A stretch of DNA of 64,000 nt from Selaginella tamariscina (lineage: Eukaryota > Streptophyta > Lycopodiopsida > Selaginellales > Selaginellaceae), in NCBI GenBank assembly GCA_003024785.1, contig PUQB01000012.1:1052519-1116518 (forward strand). Direction: 5' to 3'. Below are positions 11,345-21,889 of the stretch, piece after piece (positions within the stretch are counted from its first letter, which is position 1; every line of letters starts with the position of its first letter). Below the pieces are notes generated by a model. It saw only the letters and a list, made by a program, of their open reading frames with translations. It made no database searches and had not been told where the DNA came from. The position numbers were made by a program, and so were the translations under genes.

Positions 11345-14300
11345 CTCTAAAATTCATTAACAATTCTTCTTCGCTATTACCTTCTGAGTGAGGCGAAGAA
11401 GGTCTAAGCCGCTTGTGAGATGGTTCAAGATCTTCTGCATCTTCTATTGATGTTTCCATGGGTAATGGAGTGTGCGAATGTTCTGTACTCCTCGAGATAA
11501 CTTCCGGTCTAATATCTGATTGAAGTTCGTCTCAGACTCCGACATTGAACCAGATTCGTCTTCAGAGCTATCGCACTTATCTGGAGGGAACTTTCTCAAA
11601 TACTCCTTTATGGATTCGTTGGGGTACTCAGTTGAGAACCTATCTATCCACTTGTTCAGGTCCTCAACCATGGTCTTATCCTTTTCAACGGCAAACACAC
11701 ATGTATGCCGAAGGTAACACTCCTTCAAGACGGACCCCCTAGTGCAGTAGTCAAAAACCCACGCATCACTGTGAGGACCCCTGATCAAGTTGACGATGCT
11801 CCGTGCCGCTTGACTTGTGATGTTTGGATAACGTACATTGCCGAATACGTCACTCTCCTATCGGTGTATCGGATGGAGGTTCAGGGCCGTTGGAGTGCAA
11901 ACAGATGCCTGGCCAGTCATTTGGAAGTTTGAAATTGTTTGGCGCATTCCTAACAACCAAGTGAACAACCGAATCAATGCACTTGGATCAGCATCATTCA
12001 TATAAAATCCTGTCCAACGATGTTTATTCTTCTTGGCAAAGGAAGGCAAAGTATCGGTGACATGAGCAAGAATCAAGAAATAAATACCTGAAAAAGTAGA
12101 TATCAGTCAAGAGTGCAAGTATGAATTCAATAATAAATACCTTCTTTGTACATGCTTGCACGGCTAAGTTTCTCCACCAATCCTCTAGTGCCTGTCTGTC
12201 GAAGATTTTTTGACACCCGCCGATCCATCACGAACAATTGAAACGGTTTCCTACAAGCAGTGATGTACCCCATAAAGTCTCCGAATCCAACAACAAACAT
12301 CTGTAGGGCTTGTCGTGATTCGTAGCATCCTCCTTTATAAGGTTCAACGGTTCTCCGCTGCTGAAGGACTGCCATAAGAGAAGGCGTCATCCAATGTTCT
12401 CCTTTTTGGCGTTGGCGTGCAATAGATTCTTGCCCAGATCTTCCGATTGATTCACCCATTCGACAAGCATATCATCGTTTGTCACATGCAAATATTTGCT
12501 GACCTCTTCGTATGTTGAAGCGAGGTCCAACCCAGTTTGTGGCAGTGTATTCCCAACCACTCCTTGAAGTGCCTGACCGTCTTCAACTCCATTGCCTTGA
12601 GATGAAAAGGAGAGGTGGGCTGCTGTTATTAATTTGTAATTTGCCATCAATCACCAAATCAGCCAAGACTTCCATCTCCTCCATCGTTGTTCCATTTAAA
12701 GGCTTCAACCATGTGAGCTTGAAATCGTTGTCTACATCCTTTATAGATTGAACAGACTTAGCCTTCGGCGTCTTACTGGGTTTCTTTGCAGACTTTCTGA
12801 GGGCTCCCTTCACTTGTCTGCTTCTTCTTCAGTGTTCCTTTTGAAAGGATTCCATAATCCCCAACCATTTGGCAAAGATCCTATCCTCGGGACAAGAAAT
12901 CAACATCATCAGAAAGGATGTTTCCTTCCCGCCCACCTGGGCAAAATCAACTGCTACAATTTCTTCAACTCTCTGAGGAAAAAGACAGATTAATATACCG
13001 GCGAGATAAATCCCGCCCAAACAATTTGCTTACCCGGTATTCCGCAGATTGTGTATTCCCTGCGGTAGCTCTTTGTGGTCGCTGAAGAGATTCCCACACG
13101 GCTCGCGTGTGTTTAACTTCTCCCATATTTTGCTGTTGTAGTGGTTGGTGTCTGCAGCGTCCCATTCCGCCGATAACTTATGGTACTGCTCGATTGTGAG
13201 ATTCGGCTTCGCTAAAAACGCCGATCTTTTTGTCAGCTTCTCACGGGTATGCTCGGAAAGTTTTGTTGCCATCGTTCCTTTGTTGTGTTCCGAGAAGTCG
13301 TTGGGCTGCCGTTATTGTGTGCTGGCCACTAATGATGTAGTACTTAACTGATTTTCTATTCTCCGTCTGAACTTCCTCATTTGTTCCGGTGTTGTGATCC
13401 ACACTTTGTCAGCGCCTTTGTTCTTTCGTAGTATGCGCACAAAACAGCATTATGTGGAACGGTGTAAGAATTGTCGTCCTTCATCTTCTCCATGAGCTCA
13501 GCTACACGTTCCTGATTGAGTGGCCTGTAATTGAAGTTTGGGTTGACGCTGCAATACTTAACCCTACACTGGTAAATCCTATCATCCAACATCATTTCCT
13601 TGTGGCTTATTGCAGCATGGGACCACAGGTGCAGCTGACAAAACGACTATGATTTTCTTTTACGATCCGAATCAACATGTGTGATCCCCGATGATGCTGT
13701 TCTAATGTTCTCGGCACACTCTTCCAGCTCCCGAAATTTCTAAGCAAATTGAACGTGATCTGTAAAGAACCTGAGACCAAGCCACCCTCTCAATCTCCTT
13801 TATGATGTCGCTGTGTTCTTCTTCAATGTGAAGAGGGACGATTGCTCCACTTGCTGATTTTCTGTATTGTGAAGCAATATCTCCTGACAATACACCTACT
13901 CGATGAGTCTGAAGATCTTCGAAGTAGACATCCAGATGGATCCCCTCCATAGATGGGCTTTCGTTGAGTTGAAGAAGAACTCCAAGGTCAACATCATTAG
14001 TGAACACGTGAACGTCATTATCCACAAGTCGACAAAACCACCCGAAATTAATGTTGTAACTGGCGACCTCTGGATCCGAGAACGTGACATTGGATGGAAA
14101 CAGGCATAATGTGTCAAGCATCGTTCAATCTGGGTTCACAGCATGCTTTCGGATGCTTGACTAGCACACCCACTTTCCATTGTTTTGCTTGTCCATGCGA
14201 TGTGACAGAGGTTAGTTTGACAGCAACCATGGTTGTTCCAATGCGCTTCCCGTTTAGTTTGAAATATGGCCAAGTTGATTCCAGAATCCCCCTGCCCATC

Positions 14301-14430
14301 TCTTCTCCTGCTCTCGTCTTTAATGTCACCTCAATTCCACATCTGAATACAAAAATGATTAGTTCAAGCACATATCCGAGTATAACAGATTTTATTTTAA
14401 TTCTTACCCAGAATTTGACGACGACTCCAT
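11345..14430 (-). pseudogene. Multi-exon gene with methyltransferase-like motif, copy 2
   Basis: Exon 1 is 14430-14408 (MESSSNSG). A canonical 65-bp intron follows (GTAAGAA...TATTCAG, 14407-14343), and exon 2 opens at 14342 with CGIEVTLKTRAGEEM. Later blocks are LFPSNVTFSDPEVASYNINF (13702-14121), MLDDRIYQCRVKYCSVNPNF (13377-13595) and ATKLSEHTREKLTKRSAFLA (13030-13272). A Lys-rich linker, a WVNQSEDLGKNLLHANAKKE block and LVVRNAPNNFKLPNDW precede RGPHSDAWVFDYCTRGSVLK. That last stretch resembles motif I of N6-adenine or other SAM-dependent methyltransferases (V-x-D-x-C-x-G-S), followed by an acidic pocket residue in VFAVEKD. The C-terminus is acidic and Ser-rich. Frames break at least four times, so this is a pseudogene or carries sequence errors. 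A transposon-borne role is inferred from the array and the duplication. Confidence 0.58.
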
Positions 14431-14756
14431 ACTAATGACTCGATCTCCTTGTTTAATTAAATCGTCCTTCTGCAAAATAATACACTATGAATACAAATCA
14501 TATAAAAACGCACACACACTTGTATAAACCCGAATATAAAAATAATACACAGAGAGAAGTAGACGAATTAACTGTCCAAAGCTCACCTTTGTGCTAGTAA
14601 AAGAAAGATAACATTTCGTTTTAGAACCACCACAAATGTGAGCTCTGGACAGTTTTACATAGTTTCCTAGCTTTTACTCGAAATATTATGATAAGATGAT
14701 AAAAGTAAATAAAATGAGATATGCAACTTATATATACTAATACACATATATATTCA
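14431..14756 (-). promoter_or_regulatory. 5' leader and predicted 5' UTR intron, copy 2
   Basis: On the minus strand CAAAG|GTGAGC (near 14592) and TTTTGCAG|AAGGACG (near 14470) form a plausible donor/acceptor pair in the untranslated leader. Between this and the palindrome array there is only AT-rich DNA. Confidence 0.45.
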
Positions 14757-15840
14757 CATGGAAGGTGCGGCGGGATTAATCTCGCCACCCCTTCAATGCC
14801 TCCTGAAAGAGTGGGCGGGATTAATCTCGCCACCTTTCTGGAGGCCTTGAACGGGAGTGCGGAATTAATCTTGCCACCCTTCTCGGTCTCAGAGAGAACT
14901 GGGCAGGATTTATTTGGCACACCCCTTCAGTGACTCCAGAAAGGAGGCGGGATTAATCTCGCCCACCATGTAAGGGATGGTTAAATGAATTTCCCCACCT
15001 TCCCATTCTCTCCATTGGTATGTTGTAAACCTTCTACGTCTCAGACAGAAACGTTTGGGATTGGTCCGACTCACCAATGGAGAAAAAAGGAAGGGTGGCG
15101 GGATTCATTCCTCCAACAGGCATTGAAGGCTCGGCGGGATTAATCCCCGCCCAGGGCCTTCACTCGGTCCCTATGCGGCGGGATTAATCCCGCCGGACGC
15201 CAATTCCCTGCTCGAAATCGGGCGGGATTAATCCCGCCGCCTAGGCCCTTAGGCAGGCCTTTGGCGGCGGGATTAATCCCGCCCGATTCCGCACAGGGCA
15301 GCGGGATTAATCCCGCCTCCCAGGCCCTTCACTGGGCCTACGGCGGGATTAATCCCGCACGCCAATGCCCTGTGCGAATCGGGCGGGATTAATCCCGCCG
15401 CCTAGGCCCTTCAGGCAGGCCAATGGCGGCGGGATAAATCCCGCCCGATTCCGCGCAGGGCATGCGTACGCGGCGGGATTAATCCCGCCGGACGCCAATG
15501 CCCTGTGCGGAATCCGGCGGGATTAATCCCGCCGCCTAGGCCCTTCAGGCAGGCCAATGGCGGCGGGATAAATCCCGCCCAATTCCGCGCAGGGCATGCG
15601 TATGCGGCGGGATTAATCCCGCCGCTTCATGAGGGTAACGAATGAGCGGGGATTAATCCCACCGGGCCAATGCCCTGTGCGGAATCCGGCGGGATTAATC
15701 CCGCCGCCTAGGCCCTTCAAGCAGGCCAATGGCGGCGAGATAAATCCCGCCCGATTCTGCGCAGGCATGCGTATGCGGCGGGATTAATCCCGCCGCGAGT
15801 GGCTAATTATATAGCGGCGGGATTAATCCCGCGCTACACA
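14757..15840. repeat. Palindrome array 2, with ~130-170-bp higher-order unit
   Basis: About 20-25 copies of GGCGGGATTAATCCCGCC or near variants, including GGCGGGATAAATCCCGCC. A higher-order unit starts with CCTAGGCCCTTCAGGCAGG and recurs at 15241, 15402, 15536 and 15708. Within it ATTCCGCGCAGGGCATGCGT and its near reverse complement ACGCCAATGCCCTGTGCGGA flank palindromes, so the spacers are inverted repeats too. Several copies differ only by one missing C or G. The array lies 330 bp upstream of the methyltransferase-like ATG. Confidence 0.92.
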
Positions 15841-16011
15841 CACACACATATACAGATTAATACAGATACTAGTACACATAATATATGTATGTATACATAG
15901 GTATATATATATATATGTGTATATGTATATCGTGTGTATGCGTGGTGTTGAAACAAATAAAATCATACAGATAAACAAACACACACACACATATATATAG
16001 ATAAATAAATA

Positions 16012-16060
<49 letters not shown>

Positions 16061-16163
16061 CTGTGTGTGTGTGTATGTATATATATATCTGTGTGTGTAT
16101 ATGTATACGAGTGTGCGTGTGTGCGAGAGATAGAGATCTATAGAGAAGAGAGAGAGAGAAGGA

Positions 16164-16194
<31 letters not shown>

Positions 16195-16534
16195 AATATA
16201 TATATATTTATATATATACAAATATATATATCTCTGTTGTGTATATGTATACGAGTGTGCGTGTGTGTGCGAGAGATAGAGATCTATAGAGAAGAGAGAG
16301 AGAGAAGGATATATTATATATATATATATATATATTATCTGTGTGTATATATGTATACGAGTGTGCGTGTGTGTGCGAGAGATAGAGATCTAAATTATAT
16401 TATTAAGATACACACACATATAAATATAATGTGAATGAAAATAAATAAATATCACAAATAACGCAGAGGAGTGTGCGTGTGTGAGAGAGAGAGAGAGAGA
16501 TCTCACCTATGTGAGAGAGAGAAGGAGATTTCGC
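15841..16534. repeat. Compound (AC)n/(AT)n/(AG)n microsatellite, copy 2
   Basis: A long AT run (16016-16054), AG-rich blocks at 16140-16160 and 16290-16306, and repeated TATACGAGTGTGCGTGTGTG blocks. It corresponds to 7841-8500 of copy 1 but is expanded. Noncoding. Confidence 0.85.
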
Positions 16535-16690
16535 TGCCGCCGCCGCCACCTTACAAACCCTAGGAATATACCAAAACCCTAAAAGGAATAGAATATATAT
16601 TAACCCTAATCGAATATTCTTTTAAGAATATACTTAAACCCTAAAAAGAATAAACTATAGATTCGCCCTAAACGAATATTCTTTCATTAT
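16535..16690. promoter_or_regulatory. CCG-run plus AAACCCTA-rich stretch, copy 2
   Basis: The GCTGCCGCCGCCGCC run is followed by ACAAACCCTAGG, AAAACCCTAAAAGG, TTAACCCTAATCG and TTAAACCCTAAAA, matching 8501-8660. These are telo-box-like motifs, and no coding start can be attached to them. Confidence 0.4.
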
Positions 16691-16859
16691 ATTATCAGCG
16701 TGTGCGTGTGCGTGGGTGTATCACATACACCCCAAGAATAAATATTATGCAAGGGTTTAACACGTGTGTGTCCATGAGAGTGTTAAAGTTTCACATGCAG
16801 CGATACATATATACACACATAGTATTATACACATAGACATAGTACATATATAGTAATAT

Positions 16860-17540
16860 TAATATTAAGAGACAGAGTACAGGATCATGTATGGTGTGTA
16901 TGTATGAGAGAAGAGTGACAATACATATTATGGATCATGCATGGTGCGTATGTTTGAGAAAAGAGAGACAGTACATATTTACATGGATCATGCATGGTGT
17001 GTATGTATGAGAGAAGAGTGAGAGTGTTAACAAATTAAATTCATACACATTGGATATATTAATACACACATATACATACACACGTGTATACACACAGACA
17101 TACATACATATTACATGTGTAAATTCAATGTAGGGTTTAGGGTTTAGGGTTAGGATGGATCATGCATGGTGTTTATGTATGAGAGGAGTGAGTGTTATAC
17201 ACAGATATACATTATACATATTACATAATATTGTAACATCAGTACATATTATGGATCATGCATGGTGTGTATGTATGAGAGAAGAGACAGGCTATATATT
17301 ATGGATCATGATCATGCATGGTGTGTATGTATGAGAGAAGGGATTATGCATGGTGACACTGTGTATGTATGAGAGAAGAGATAGAGTGTTAACAAATGAA
17401 AATCGTACACATTGCATATATTATATTAGTACACATATATACATACACACGTGTATACACACAGACATACATATATATTACATGTGTAAATTCAATGTGT
17501 TACATACACACACACTGAGTACATATAGATCATACATGCG
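16860..17540. repeat. Minisatellite with ATGGATCATGCATGG core, copy 2
   Basis: Five or more ~50-bp blocks, as in copy 1. At 17131-17154 there are three consecutive TTTAGGG-like units, an interstitial telomere-like run oriented on the plus strand. Confidence 0.75.
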
Positions 17541-18280
17541 TTGAACATGATGTTTTTCAATAAAGAAGCAACATATAATTTCTCAAGTTTGGTTTAGGGC
17601 AATGTGCATTGTGTGCATATGTGTTCTGTAAGTGCTTCTAATGTGTGTGCACATGTATATATAAATTTATGATTGTGTTTATATATAATATGTGCAAAAC
17701 AAACATCGAATAATTAAGAAAATAATATTAATATACACACTATGAACATATTTTAAATTATACATAATAATATATGATTTTATCTAATATATAGCCATAT
17801 ATAGTTTTAATAATATATATTAATTTAATATTGATAATAAGGTTTAAACTAGAATATTCTTGAAATAATAACAAATTAATTGAGAAAATCCATTAATATA
17901 TACGAATAATTACTGAGATAATTAATAATAAGACTAATTTAATTATGATAATTAGGTTTAATATTGGAATATTCTTCGAATATTAAGAAAATAATAAAGA
18001 ATATCCCATTAATAGTAGGAAATGTAAATTAATTACTCGAGTAATTAAGAAAATAATAATAATAAACAGACTATGAATATATTTTAAATGATACATAATA
18101 ATATATCAATTTATTTATTGTATTAATGTATATATATATATATAATATAAACTTAATAATATATACTTGAATATTAAGAATGTAGAATAATTACAAAAAT
18201 TTCGTAATATTAAACAGCTTGAAGCACTTGAATGACATTAAATGCAATTTTAAAACACTCATTGGAATTGGAGAGTATAT
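17541..18280. other. AT-rich spacer, no gene seen
   Basis: Sequence to about 17815 still matches the end of tandem unit copy 1. The rest is TAATATA-rich DNA without coding signals. Confidence 0.55.
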
Positions 18281-18724
18281 ATGTCAGACTGTCGGTTATT
18301 TGTTTCAACTCATCTTAAATTTTCTTTTCTGTTATTTCAAAAATTTCGAATTTCTGACATAAGTATTATCAGTCTGACATGTAAATTTGAAAATACATTT
18401 AATTTCCCACTCAAATTCAGATCTGTTCTTTCTCCGGCAAGGGTTTCTTCATTTTCACTCTTCAGATTTTCTTTTTTCTTCTTAGTGATCAGCTCAGGAG
18501 CGACATTAAATTGGGTGCGTATTGTTTATAGGAAAGCACGGCGCCTTCAGTGCTGTTTACAAGTAAGTATTATAAACAAATTTAGATATATTTATAAAGA
18601 TTCACTCTCTTACATTCTCTCTTAAATTTTAGAATTTAGGGATTTAGGAATGCATTAGGATTACAATATATTCTGTTAGGGATTTATCCCGTTTAAATAT
18701 ACTTTTAACTTAGTATTCTCGGTT
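18281..18724 (+). promoter_or_regulatory. Leader exon and start of the 5' intron of the transposase-like gene
   Basis: The stretch from about 18490 (GACATTAAATTGGGTGC) through TGCTGTTTACAAGTAAGT to ~18720 matches the inverted copy at 41280-41500, so it belongs to the same element. ACAA|GTAAGT at 18563 is a good donor. The next good acceptor (TATGTGCAG at 19718) lies just before the ATG, which puts the palindrome array inside the predicted intron. Confidence 0.5.
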
Positions 18725-19572
18725 AGCCGGGGGGCGGGATTAATCCGGCCATTTTTTTTCGCCTCTTTGAAGAGGTGGCGGGATTAATCCCGCCACATCT
18801 CTTTCATAGCTATGGCAGAATTAGTTCGGGCAATGCTTCTCCGCCTCTTAAAAAGAGCGGCGAGATTAATCCCGCCGATAACTCTCTCAACTGATAATGA
18901 TTTACTTGAATTTATTAAAAGAGTTGTCGGCGGGATTAATCTTGCCAACCATTTTAGGAGGCAGAGAAGGGGTGGCGGGATTAATCTCGCCACTACTTCC
19001 CTGTTTTAAATATTTGTGGGCAGAATTCATCCCGAATCTCTTTGAAATCATAGTTTCGGAGAGAGTTGTGGGCGGGATTAATCCCGCCGCTTATTCCCCG
19101 TCGTCAGAGTTGTGGGCGGGATTAATCCGCCGCCTATTCTCCGTCTTCAGTGTTGTGGGGGATTAATCCCGCGCCCCCTCTTCCTCGTCGGAGGAATTTG
19201 CGGCGGGATTAATCCCGCCGACTCTCACAGACGAGGAAGATCCGGCGGCGGGATTAATCCGCCGGTACTTCCTAGTCGGAGGGAGCCCGCGCGGATTAAT
19301 CCCGCCGCTACTTCCTGTCGGAGGGAGCCCGCGGCGGGATTAATCCCCCGCTACTTCCTCGTCGGAGGGAGTCCGTGGCGGGATTAATCCGCCGCTACTT
19401 CCTCGTCTGAGGGAGCCCGCGGCGGGATTAATCCCGCCGCCTCTCTCCGACGGGTAGAGTCGGCGGCAGGATTAATCCCGCCGACTCTCTCCGATGGGGT
19501 AGAGTCGGCGGCGGGATTAATCCCCGACTCACTCTGAAGGGGTAGAGTCTGCGGCGGGATTAATCCCGCCCA
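18725..19572. repeat. Palindrome array 3, inside the predicted 5' intron of the transposase-like gene
   Basis: About 18 copies of GGCGGGATTAATCCCGCC or variants, spaced about 40-60 bp. Spacers differ from arrays 1 and 2: TACTTCCTCGTCGGAGGGAG recurs, as do CTCTCCGACGGGTAGAGTCG types. Many units lack one C (ATTAATCCGCC) or have one extra. In-frame readings give repeated GGINP or GLIPP peptides that are artefacts of the palindrome. Confidence 0.92.
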
Positions 19573-19724
19573 TCAGTTATATTAATAAAGCATGAGATAT
19601 TATTTTTATATATAATTATGTATTATTGCACATGCATATTATTAAGCAACTGCAGTTATGATTTCTTACAAATATTGCATAAACAGATATCATAAATAAC
19701 ACAATTTTTTATGTGCAGGACAAT

Positions 19725-21735
19725 ATGTATAATACTGGAGATAAAGTATGTCTTCTTCGGAACAACGAGATAGTTGGCACTGGAACTGTGGAAGTTCGAG
19801 ATGATAATGCATCATGTCACAATATTGCCCAAGGATCTTGTGTGTACGTATGGGTGAACACCATTTTCAAGCATGTTGAGGTTCCTGGAATGGAATTTGA
19901 GGAGGGTTCTCCTGTATTGTGGAATTTGGATGAAGTCAAGGCTGACACAGAATATACAGAGTCACAAACAAACAGTAGCACGAGTTTTCCAGATGATGGC
20001 TTGCCTGCTGTGATGGATGAGGTGATTCTCTTTCTTCATGAGATTGAGGTTGGGAGAGGCATCATCACAGCTATAAATCCAATGGAAGCAGTGTCAGAAA
20101 GAAACTAGGGTCCGACTTCGTGGGTGTAGTTGTGACAGAGGTTTCACCTAATGGCACTTTGCATCCTGGATCCCTCGTGAGGTGGCGAACATCTGAATTA
20201 AGACGGCAAGATGGTTCAACATATTCTGGGTTGGATTTCAATAAGAACAACTCATATTTGAGAGGTTCCTTGCATTGGTCCTATTAAAAGAAAAAGGCGA
20301 TTCATGGGTTGCAGATCTTCCCCTACATGTTTCAGCAAGAGGATGAAGATGGATCCTACATCTTCCGAAAGTGTTACGAGCATTTCCACGATTGACTGCT
20401 GCAAGAAGAAGTGTTGTCAGATGGCAGACCGGAATGAAATTACCCAATGTAGACATGTCTTTCGTACGCTCACCCAAAAGCAAAGTTTGTATATGCTGCA
20501 CTAACTGGGTGTATTGATGGAATGGCTTCGGACACAGGTTATCAGAGTACATCCATGGTATTTAATAAGGTGGCCATCTGCTTCAAAGCTTGGTACAGTA
20601 TATATGGGATCCCAAAGACCACGTTCTACCGTCGGAGGGATGAGTGGTTAGATGGAGCGCGAACCTCAGTACATGGGAACACTGGCTTGGTCAAAACCCG
20701 CTCTCACATTATGGCAGCCATAGAGATACTCAAGGCTTTTGTGGAAGCAAATGCAGACAGGATGCCTCACAAATGCCGAACCACAAATGCAGGGGTCAGG
20801 GAAAATCTCAAGGTTTTGCCTTCGATCTACACTCAATTGAAGCTGTGTGAACATGTGAACAAGTGCCTCAGCTTGATGGGGCTGCAAGCAATCTGCACTG
20901 GTACCTTCAACAACATATGGAATACTCATTTTAAGGATGTGGAGATTGCAAAACACTCTAGCTTTTCCAAGTGTGACACTTGTACATCATTGAAGGCTGC
21001 AGAGGCTTGTGCAAAAACCTTGGTGGAGATCACTGCCATTCAAAAGAAGATGGAGGCCCACATGATTGCACAAAAACTTGCCGGTCTCAGTACTATGCAG
21101 CTTTTCTGTGTCACGCCCATCAGAGTACCTGTGCTTGATCCATGACAAGATGGATCATTCAAAGACCAGCATTCCAAAGCTCGTTGCAACACCAAAGTGC
21201 CTTGGAAATGTCATGAAACTTCCGATTTCATTGACAGTGTGCTAACACATGGACACGGTTGTGAATCATATGGACACTTTTCACTTCCACATTGGTCTAG
21301 CGACTCCAATTTCACTATTGGGTCGTTGGCCATGTGTTTCAGAAACCTTGAAGCCCACTCACAGACAAGTCCTATCGGTGATCTCAAAGTGAAGAAACAA
21401 CACCTTCAACCTTTACATAATGCTCTCATGAACACGTCTGCACTTGAGGCTACTTGGGAATATGAGAGGCATTGTCAGCAACCTGCACAAAAAAGATGGC
21501 CCTGTTGAGAGTTCAGGTTCAGTGGAGGGATCTAGCTCAAATAGTGTACATGTGTCCTCAACATCAAATAAGCTTCTCGTCATTTGCTTTTACAGATGGA
21601 TAATTGTGCAGCGAGAACAAAAATAGGTAAATCATTTTACTTAAGGGTTTCTCAAGCTCATACTTACTTTTATTTTCTAGATATGTGCTAGCATACTTGT
21701 CAATGCTTGTTGCCAAAGGTGTGTTTGAGACTAAA
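19725..21735 (+). pseudogene. Transposase-like gene, HTHEDIDA (DUF7869-type) family, copy 1
   Basis: The first frame (ATG 19725 to 20108) has a ~60-residue domain resembling the one attached to plant En/Spm (CACTA) proteins: I-V-G-T-G-T-V, C-H-N-I-A-Q-G-S, VYVWVNTIFKHVEVPG. After a frameshift, GIPKTTFYRRRDEWLDG (20522 frame) opens a helix-turn-helix-like region, followed by HIMAAIEILKAFVEANADRM and SFSKCDTCTSLKAAE. Further frames give CLIHDKMDHSKTSIPK, THGHGCESYGHFSLPHW and MDNCARENKN (~21597). A YVLAYLSMLVAKGVFE end follows near 21680. These are the D...D motifs of a widespread RNase H-fold family I know as DUF7869 (label from memory). At least three frameshifts are present. The end carrying the HTHEDIDA motif is missing here but present in copy 2. 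Confidence 0.75.
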
Positions 21736-21889
21736 AGTCGATCTTCATAAACTTTATCACTGATTTTTATAATCTAAGAATTTTAGTATTGTATTAGTTA
21801 TAATGGATAAGTTTTTAAAATGACACATTTCCTAGTTTATCACAATTGAAAAGACTACAAAAGTGGTGTTTCTAGAGGTTTTTTAACTC

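Noticed and set aside
14757..15840. CRISPR-like array
   Set aside because: The repeats are fully palindromic, the spacing is irregular, spacers are themselves repeated and inverted, and the sequence is plant nuclear DNA with no cas genes.
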